Below are positions 58,447 to 64,000 of a DNA stretch of 64,000 nt, piece after piece (the stretch's first letter is position 1; each line of letters starts with the position of its first letter). The notes beneath the pieces were generated by a model. The model saw nothing but the letters and a program-made list of their open reading frames with translations. It made no database searches and was not told the origin of the DNA. Where the stretch lies: positions 434,001 through 498,000 of the forward strand of contig JARHZA010000001.1 of assembly GCA_029258375.1 (NCBI GenBank), given 5' to 3'. The stretch is from Eubacterium sp. (lineage in GTDB: Bacteria > Bacillota > Clostridia > Oscillospirales > Acutalibacteraceae). The position numbers and the translations under genes were made by a program.

Positions 58447-58911
58447 ATGAATCAAATAGCTACGGGAAAATTTATAGCACAAAAAAGAAAATAAAAAAAC
58501 TATACACAGCAACAATTGGCAGAAAAAATAGGAGTCTCAAATAAAACGATATCAAAATGGGAAGTCGGTAAATGTATGCCAGATTATAGTATTATCAAAA
58601 GCCTGTGTGATGAATTGGAAATCTCAGTTGCATAACTAATGAATGGCAAGGTAACTGATGATAAAATCTCATGTACTTATGATGAAAAACATATTGTGGA
58701 TTTATTGCGATGAACACAGGAATTGGAAAAACAAAAAAATCTGTTGTATGGTATTTTATTGATTGTTATGGGTGTTGCTTTTCAAGCACTTTCTTATACT
58801 TTTGGTGGCTCTGCATTTCAAGACTTTATATCTGGATTGATGAGGGGCATATCTATTGGTGGAAGTTTAGTTGGTGCTTATGTAATAGGAAAGAGCATTG
58901 CAAATCGATAA
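58447..58911 (+). pseudogene. XRE-family regulator with a membrane segment, broken by three stop codons
   Basis: One frame of 155 codons from ATG 58447 to TAA 58909-58911 reads as an XRE regulator: MNQIATGKFIAQKRK, then a helix-turn-helix (QQLAEKIGVSNKTISKWEVG) and a C-terminal region with one or two membrane helices. The frame is interrupted by TAA at 58492, TAA at 58633 and TGA at 58711. Each stop sits where the family has Glu, Glu and Arg, so each is one base from GAA, GAA and CGA. There are no frameshifts, so the decay looks recent. Codon use (TTG, ATA) differs from the highly biased neighbours, which suggests it was acquired. Confidence 0.85.
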
Positions 58912-58933
58912 ATTTAATAACAGAGTATATAGA

Positions 58934-58970
58934 AATCGGAGTGTGTCAGCTTGGACACACTCCGATTTTT
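58934..58970 (+). terminator. Terminator after the XRE pseudogene
   Basis: A perfect 14-base-pair stem (58934-58947 with 58954-58967) around AGCTTG, followed by TTT. It is intact although the gene before it is not. Confidence 0.9.
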
Positions 58971-59022
58971 CATTATTAAAAACTTACTTATGTGCGAACC
59001 CTTTTAGTTAGTTCTTTTTGTT

Positions 59023-59209
59023 TTATTTGTTGAGTATCCTTTTTAGCTTCGCAATATCCAGTAGGTTTACTGTTTCAAACTTACCTTTTTAAAACACACT
59101 AAAGTTATTAAAAACACAAGGCAAGTTTTTTGCTTTTTCAAGAGGTACATATTCAATAAAAACTGTTGCTTTATCTTTCTTGTTTTTTGAATTTGTCTAA
59201 TAAGCCCAT
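59023..59209 (-). pseudogene. Small frameshifted gene remnant, family unknown
   Basis: From ATG at 59209 the minus strand codes MGLLDKFKKQER and stops, but shifting by one base gives a run DKATVFIEYVPLEKAKNLPC, an in-frame TAA, then GKFETVNLLDIAKLKRILNK and a stop at 59023. Its composition is protein-like, so it may be the remains of a protein of about 60 residues with one frameshift and one stop. I do not recognise it. It lies in the same decayed stretch as the XRE pseudogene. Confidence 0.4.
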
Positions 59210-59253
59210 AATAAAATAACCATTTCAAATTGTTTTGATTTTAAAATTTAATT

Positions 59254-60318
59254 CTAATTTAAACTCAAATATTCTTTTGTTTTATCAAGAAAAACGTTCA
59301 TTTCTTCGTCTGTGCCAATAGTTATTCTAACGTAATTATCAATTTTAGGAATATTGAAATATCTTATAAAAACGTTTTGTTCTTTGAGCCATTCAAAATA
59401 ATCTTTCATATTTTTGCCATTATAAGTTGCAAAAAGAAAGTTTGTTTTTGAATCAAGAACCGTAAAACCAAGTTTTCTTAATTCATATGTTATTCTTTCT
59501 CTTGTTGCAATTACTTTTGAAACTGTTTTTTCAAAATATTCTTTATCATTTATAGATGCAGTTCCAACTGCCATAGAAACACTGTTAACTGTGTAACTGT
59601 TATATGAGTTTTTAACTGCTTCAAGAACAGAAATAAGTTCTTTGCTACCTATTGCAAAACCAATTCTCATACCGGCAAGACTTCTGCTTTTTGAAAATGT
59701 GCCAACAACTACAAGATTTTCATATTTATCTATAAGTTCAACACTTGAAAATCCACCAAAATCAACATAAGCCTCATCAATAATTACAATGCTATCTTGG
59801 TTATAATTCAAAAGTTTTTCAATAAATTCTTTACCCTCTCCAAGAGAAGTTGGTGCATTAGGGTTTGGAATTATTACACCACCATTTTCTTCTTTATAAT
59901 CTTCTACATTTATGCGAAAATCACTTGAAAGAGGGTGGTTTTTATAAGGAATTTTAAAAAGATTACACCAAACAGGGTAAAAACTATATGTTATATCTGG
60001 AAAAACAATAGGTTTTTCACTATTAAAAAATGATTGAAAGCAAAGTGCAATAACATCATCAGAGCCGTTGCCTAAAAATACATTTTCTGGCTGAATATTA
60101 TAAAATTTTGCAATAGCTTTTTTAAAATCAACTGCGTTTGCATCTGGGTAAAAACGAAGTGAAGAGCAGTTGAAATTGTTTAACACTTCAATCGCTTTTG
60201 GAGATGGAGGATAAGGGTTTTCGTTTGCGTTTAATTTTATAATATCCTTGTTTTTGCTTTGCTCTCCTGGTACATAAGGCTCAACATTTCTTAAATTATT
60301 CTTCCAAAGTTTTTCCAT
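59254..60318 (-). CDS. hisC: Histidinol-phosphate aminotransferase
   Basis: A 354-residue pyridoxal-phosphate aminotransferase of class I/II. The N-terminal NANENPYPPSP, the cofactor region IIDEAYVDF (near 179-187) and the Schiff-base Lys210 in TFSKSRSLAGMRIG are all typical of HisC. GAGGTG lies close before the ATG. No other histidine genes are nearby, so this orphan copy may also act on aromatic amino acids or on another phosphorylated amine; sequence cannot decide that. Confidence 0.9.
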   Translation of the reverse strand: MEKLWKNNLRNVEPYVPGEQSKNKDIIKLNANENPYPPSPKAIEVLNNFNCSSLRFYPDANAVDFKKAIAKFYNIQPENVFLGNGSDDVIALCFQSFFNSEKPIVFPDITYSFYPVWCNLFKIPYKNHPLSSDFRINVEDYKEENGGVIIPNPNAPTSLGEGKEFIEKLLNYNQDSIVIIDEAYVDFGGFSSVELIDKYENLVVVGTFSKSRSLAGMRIGFAIGSKELISVLEAVKNSYNSYTVNSVSMAVGTASINDKEYFEKTVSKVIATRERITYELRKLGFTVLDSKTNFLFATYNGKNMKDYFEWLKEQNVFIRYFNIPKIDNYVRITIGTDEEMNVFLDKTKEYLSLN

Positions 60319-60438
60319 AATTACACCTCTTTATTTTTGTATTTTATCATAGCAGTACAAAAATCGCAACTGTGATGCAATAAAGTTGTTTTGGTGTCTT
60401 TAATATGTTAGAATGTAAAAAAAGGAGGCAATATTATA

Positions 60439-61650
60439 ATGGAATTACTTTATATTTTACTTGCAATTGTAATTGTGTTGTTAATAGTTGCAATTTATCT
60501 TACTACAAAAAACAAGCCTAAAGAAAATAACGATCTTGATAACAGTATTTCTCTTCTTAATCAAAAACTTGATATGACTTCAAAAAGAACAGAAGAGGAA
60601 CTTCGTTTTGTTGCAAAAGAAATGCAACAGTTAACCGAAAAGAATTATCAGCAAATGCTAAAAATAAACGAATCGTTAAATGACAATGCAGAAAAGCAAA
60701 CAAAAAAGGTTAACGATGCTATTTTACTTATGCAAGATAGTAACGAAAAGAAACTTGAAGAAATGCGTAAAACTGTTGATGAGAAACTTACAGACACTTT
60801 AAATCAGCGTCTTAATGCGTCATTCAAAACTGTTTCAGAGCAACTTTCAAGAGTTTATCAAAGTCTTGGCGAAATGAAAACTCTTTCAGAGGGTGTAACA
60901 GATAATGTAAAAGGGCTTAATCGTGTTCTTACAAATGTAAAGGCTCGTGGCACTTGGGCAGAAGTTCAACTTGGTAATATTCTTGATGAAACTATACCTG
61001 GAATGTACGATACAAATGTTAAAACTAATCCAAAATACAACGGACAGGTTGAATTTGCAATTCGTATTCCAAATCAAGAAGACGATGGCGTTACATATCT
61101 TCCAGTTGACTCAAAGTTCCCAATGGAAGACTATGCTCGCCTTTCTGCAGCTGCTGAAGCAGGTAACACAGAAGAACTTGAAAGAGCTAAAAAAGCACTT
61201 GAACAAAGAGTTAAGGACGAAGCAAAACTTGTTCGTCAATACATTAGCACACCAGAAACAACTCCTTTTGCAATACTTTATCTTGCAACAGAGGGGCTTT
61301 ATGCTGAAATTACTTCAAGCAAAAGTGGCATTGCAGAAAAATTGCAAGCAGATGGCATAATGATTGCAGGTCCAAGCACAGTAACTGCACTTTTAAATTC
61401 GCTTGCAATGGGCTTTAGAACAATGGCTATTAACAAAAAAGCAAATGAAGTGTGGAAAGTTTTGGGTGCAGCAAAAACTCAGTATGATAAATTTGGCGAT
61501 CTTCTTGCAAAAGCAAGAAAGAAAGTTGATGAAGCAGGCAAAGTTCTTGATGAAGCTGACCACAGAAATGAAATTATACAAAAAAATCTTCGCAAAATTG
61601 AAACACTTGATAGTAGTGAGGCAAACTCACTTCTTGGTTTAGAAGAGTAA
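60439..61650 (+). CDS. rmuC: RmuC-family DNA recombination protein
   Basis: A 403-residue protein of the RmuC family, linked to limiting DNA inversions and having a predicted nuclease-like core. It has one N-terminal membrane helix (residues 4-22), a long coiled coil (about 30-150) and a conserved core with ARGTWAEVQLGNILDE, YLPVDSKFPMEDY and MAGPSTVTALLNSLAMGF-like segments. AAAGGAGG lies 10 bases before the ATG. Confidence 0.93.
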   Translation: MELLYILLAIVIVLLIVAIYLTTKNKPKENNDLDNSISLLNQKLDMTSKRTEEELRFVAKEMQQLTEKNYQQMLKINESLNDNAEKQTKKVNDAILLMQDSNEKKLEEMRKTVDEKLTDTLNQRLNASFKTVSEQLSRVYQSLGEMKTLSEGVTDNVKGLNRVLTNVKARGTWAEVQLGNILDETIPGMYDTNVKTNPKYNGQVEFAIRIPNQEDDGVTYLPVDSKFPMEDYARLSAAAEAGNTEELERAKKALEQRVKDEAKLVRQYISTPETTPFAILYLATEGLYAEITSSKSGIAEKLQADGIMIAGPSTVTALLNSLAMGFRTMAINKKANEVWKVLGAAKTQYDKFGDLLAKARKKVDEAGKVLDEADHRNEIIQKNLRKIETLDSSEANSLLGLEE

Positions 61651-61662
61651 TTTTATCAAAAT

Positions 61663-61696
61663 AAAAGGCTAACCTAATAAAAGGTTAGCCTTTTTT
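61663..61696. terminator. Bidirectional terminator between rmuC and the GH16 gene
   Basis: AAAAGGCTAACCT and its complement form a 13-base-pair stem around a short A-rich loop, with T runs on both strands. Confidence 0.92.
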
Positions 61697-61704
61697 ATAT
61701 GTAA

Positions 61705-62679
61705 TTATTTTTGGTAAACCTTTACGTAATCGACAATAAAATCATAAGACTTAGTTTTGTCGTTGTCATTGGGATTACCACACCAGTAGTTTTTTTCTTT
61801 TCCATCAACTAATTCTTTGCCAACGTGAAAATTGCCGTCATCATCTTTGAAGCCTGCCACTTCAACAGTCATAAGAAGATATTCTTCAACTTGAGAAACA
61901 CCAAGTTCTTCGCCATCAACTGTGTGCTTAGTTCTCCAAGTTTCTTTACCATCAATATAAAAAACATATTCATTTTCATCCCATAAAACACCATAAGTGT
62001 GGAATTCATCATACATATTTGGTACCTTTAAAAGAGGTGATGATTCAGTTTTATTAAGCTTGTAACCGTCTCCGTGAAGAACATGTTGGTTTGTATTTTT
62101 ATTAAATGTTTTAAAATACCAAGGTGATTCCATAACATCAATTTCAACACCGTCTGCACCAGTGCCTATAATATCATCTTTGGTCATACCCACATTTTCG
62201 TTTGGCATAAGCCAAAATGCAGACCAAATACCTTTTGTTTTTGGAACTTTGCATCTAATTTCATAATATCCGTATTTGCCAGCAAAACCTTTGAAGTTTT
62301 CAGGTGTTTGTGTATGTCCTTTGTTTTTGTCTGTGCAGGATTCAACCCAAGAGGTATACCAACCCTCGCCATATTGACCATTTTTTTTATAAGATGTTCT
62401 AATAACAAGATTTCCATCTTTTAGAAAAACAGTATCTTCGCTGTCTTCATAATAGCCAGCACGGCGATCGGGAGTTTTATAACCAACTCTCCACTTAGTT
62501 CTGTCTATTTTTTCTCCATCAAAATTATCACTAAAAACAAGATTATAATTTTCTTTATTTAATATGTCTTTTATACTTTCTGTTTTTGAAATTGTATTAT
62601 TCATACTGCACCCTACAAAAGATAAAAAACAAGTGATTAAAGTTATTGTTTTTATTACTTGCTTTATCTTCTTTTTCAT
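61705..62679 (-). CDS. Glycoside hydrolase family 16 lipoprotein
   Basis: A 324-residue secreted lipoprotein (signal ending SFVGC, Cys24) with a GH16 beta-jelly-roll domain. The catalytic motif is EIDVME, with Glu179 as nucleophile, Asp181 and Glu184 as acid/base. FDGEKIDRTKWRVG and GIWSAFWLMPN are typical GH16 features. GH16 enzymes cut beta-1,3 or mixed beta-1,3/1,4 glucans or galactans; the EIDxxE form without a bulge residue cannot alone tell which, though laminarin- or lichenan-type glucans are plausible. It probably feeds on plant or fungal polysaccharides in the gut. The acyltransferase gene lies 25 bases upstream on the same strand. Confidence 0.88.
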   Translation of the reverse strand: MKKKIKQVIKTITLITCFLSFVGCSMNNTISKTESIKDILNKENYNLVFSDNFDGEKIDRTKWRVGYKTPDRRAGYYEDSEDTVFLKDGNLVIRTSYKKNGQYGEGWYTSWVESCTDKNKGHTQTPENFKGFAGKYGYYEIRCKVPKTKGIWSAFWLMPNENVGMTKDDIIGTGADGVEIDVMESPWYFKTFNKNTNQHVLHGDGYKLNKTESSPLLKVPNMYDEFHTYGVLWDENEYVFYIDGKETWRTKHTVDGEELGVSQVEEYLLMTVEVAGFKDDDGNFHVGKELVDGKEKNYWCGNPNDNDKTKSYDFIVDYVKVYQK

Positions 62680-62704
62680 AAATTAAAACCCCTAATAAAT
62701 ATAT

Positions 62705-63580
62705 TTAGTCTATTAAAACACCCATTCCCTCGCCAAAAGTGCCACCGTTATTTATATAGTTAATAGCACTTTTTTGAAGAGAAGTGTTTTGTGGCAAATT
62801 ATCTGTGTTACCGTATTTGCCAAACTTTTTCTTGTTTTCAGTTAAAGCACTTTCGTTTTCTTTAGTTCCGAAAATCCACAAATATGTTTGTGCTGGGTGT
62901 TCTGTTGTTTTAACAATATCGAATAGTTTTTGAAATTTAATTATATTGCTATTATCTTTCATAAAATTTTTATTTTGTGGATATAGTAACCAGCTATGAC
63001 AGATAAATTTGTTGTTTGGGTAATTTGAAAAATGTTTTTTAAAGAAGTCTTTTGCCATTGATATTGATTTTTCACACTCATTAATATCAAGTTTATCTCC
63101 ACGAGGAATATGTATGTTTAAAATTTTTTCTCCAAATCTAATTTCTTTGTTATCTTTTTTATATGATGCGTTAAAGTAATATTTAAATTTTTGAAATTGA
63201 AGTCTACCTAATTTGAATATATCAAGATTCATATGGTGCATAATCCAATTTAGTTCGTATAAACCATATTCACCAGTTCTGCTTTTATGGTCATCAATCC
63301 AAATTTTAATATCTTCCATAGTGTCAAAGAAAATCTTTTCACTTATGCCAAGTTTATCATATCTGTTTTTTACTGTAGGCAAAAATGCATAAACTAAAGC
63401 AAGTTTATAAAAAGGATTTCTTTTAAAGAAAAACTCCCATCTTTTTTTATTGCAAAAATAAAGGTCAAAAGAAATTTTTGCTTTGTTTCTTTTTACATAT
63501 TTTTGAAGCATTTGGCAAAGTTCATTATTGTTATATATTTCTAAAAATAATTTGTTTGAATTATTAAAGTCTATCGTCAT
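62705..63580 (-). CDS. Acyltransferase-domain protein (GNAT_C/DUF5596-like)
   Basis: A 291-residue soluble protein that resembles the two-part family with a GNAT-like N-terminal domain and a GNAT_C domain. The pattern NIHIPRGDKLDINECEKS (about residues 153-170) followed by FICHSWLLYPQN is characteristic. No membrane segment is present. Members are widespread in gut Clostridia and have no proven substrate. It begins 25 bases before the GH16 gene and may share its transcript. Confidence 0.65.
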   Translation of the reverse strand: MTIDFNNSNKLFLEIYNNNELCQMLQKYVKRNKAKISFDLYFCNKKRWEFFFKRNPFYKLALVYAFLPTVKNRYDKLGISEKIFFDTMEDIKIWIDDHKSRTGEYGLYELNWIMHHMNLDIFKLGRLQFQKFKYYFNASYKKDNKEIRFGEKILNIHIPRGDKLDINECEKSISMAKDFFKKHFSNYPNNKFICHSWLLYPQNKNFMKDNSNIIKFQKLFDIVKTTEHPAQTYLWIFGTKENESALTENKKKFGKYGNTDNLPQNTSLQKSAINYINNGGTFGEGMGVLID

Positions 63581-63602
63581 ATTAACCTCTTCTAAATAAA
63601 AC

Positions 63603-63637
63603 TAAAGGTAAAGTCGATTCAAAATCAACTTTACCAA
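63603..63637 (-). terminator. Terminator after the metallophosphoesterase gene
   Basis: GGTAAAGT-type 12-base-pair stem with one G-T pair and a short loop; on the minus strand TTTAGTTTTA follows. It sits 35 bases past the stop of the gene at the window edge. Confidence 0.75.
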
Positions 63638-63671
63638 TATTATTTACAGTTTATATAAGTCTTTTAAACTA

Positions 63672-64000
63672 TTATAAAAGATTTGTAAGCAATAAAATTA
63701 AAGCAATTATAACAGCAAGAACAATTACTATTTTTATACCTCTATGTATAGCGTCATAAACGTTAGTAGGCATAATTTTGAAAAGTGCATATCTTATTTT
63801 TTCTTTAACCTTTGTTCCTACAATATCTTTATATCTTAAATCGTATGTATCAATTGTGCCATTTGAATCAAGGTTTATAACTCTAACACCTCTGTTAAGA
63901 TCTGGGCCGTAAACATGGAATCCAGCACCTTGTGTGTAGCCAAGATCAACACCTTTAACAAGACCGTGGAAAGAGTTGTTATGGTCGTGACCAAAGTACA
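63672..64000 (-). CDS. Calcineurin-like metallophosphoesterase, C-terminal part (cut by window edge)
   Basis: The last 109 residues or so of a protein whose first visible motif is YFGHDHNNSFHG, the metal-binding GHDH signature of calcineurin-like phosphoesterases. It continues through a beta-rich end and finishes with a membrane helix (VIVLAVIIALILLLTNLL), so the enzyme is tail-anchored. The catalytic N-terminal part is outside the window. Confidence 0.8.
   Translation of the reverse strand, partial: YFGHDHNNSFHGLVKGVDLGYTQGAGFHVYGPDLNRGVRVINLDSNGTIDTYDLRYKDIVGTKVKEKIRYALFKIMPTNVYDAIHRGIKIVIVLAVIIALILLLTNLL

Noticed and set aside
58447-58911. TAA or TGA read as an amino acid in this organism
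   Set aside because: TAA ends most genes in the window normally, so the stops in the XRE and MerR genes are better read as mutations.

Overview
The window is about 64 kb of low-GC, gene-dense chromosome from a Gram-positive anaerobe, most likely a gut-type member of the Clostridia (Bacillota). The evidence is AGGAGG-type ribosome binding sites before most genes, an Rnf complex next to an F-type ATP synthase, ECF vitamin transporters, a sortase-anchored Cna_B adhesin, an archaeal/eukaryote-type prolyl-tRNA synthetase, and no respiratory chain genes. A placement near the Oscillospirales is a guess from gene content. No tRNA, rRNA, CRISPR array or insertion sequence was seen.

Layout. 1-2350 (minus): 5' part of metG, a VanZ-family protein, and a peptide-type substrate-binding lipoprotein. 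2558-14880 (plus): rpoB-rpoC-rpsL-rpsG-fusA-tuf, with clear promoters before rpoB, rpsL and tuf. 15103-18821: a thiol-redox cluster (TlpA-like protein, CcdA, TrxB, a Crp/Fnr regulator, TrxA), with matching GTGA-N5-TCAC palindromes upstream of trxB and trxA. 18921-28812 (plus): RecD2 helicase, an MreB-like protein, a complete ECF transporter (T, fused double ATPase, S), then a YoaS/YozG/DUF4173 membrane cassette. 28840-35474 (minus): a 1192-residue surface adhesin with six exact 90-residue repeats, galE and proS. 35552-41967 (plus): an ATP synthase operon in which the delta and alpha subunits are one polypeptide. 42024-43295: a HAD phosphatase and a DUF523 protein. 43539-50664 (plus): rnfCDGEAB with its flavin transferase ApbE, a NusG-like protein and a Gx-type transporter.

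50670-57011: a MerR regulator with a premature stop beside a MATE exporter whose promoter keeps a textbook MerR operator; queT with a structured leader; a DtxR/MntR regulator; a GDPD; and two small membrane proteins (zinc ribbon, DnaJ). 57249-59253: a PAP2 phosphatase followed by a decayed stretch holding an XRE regulator with three in-frame stops and a small frameshifted gene. 59254-64000: orphan hisC, rmuC, a GH16 lipoprotein, a GNAT_C-like acyltransferase and the 3' end of a metallophosphoesterase.

How it fits together. Rnf (ferredoxin:NAD+ oxidoreductase) would build an ion gradient that the ATP synthase spends. The c subunit lacks the usual sodium ligands, so protons are the likelier ion for the synthase. 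The most unusual item is the delta-alpha fusion, which raises a subunit stoichiometry problem. The best regulatory finding is the putative Crp/Fnr control of the thioredoxin genes.
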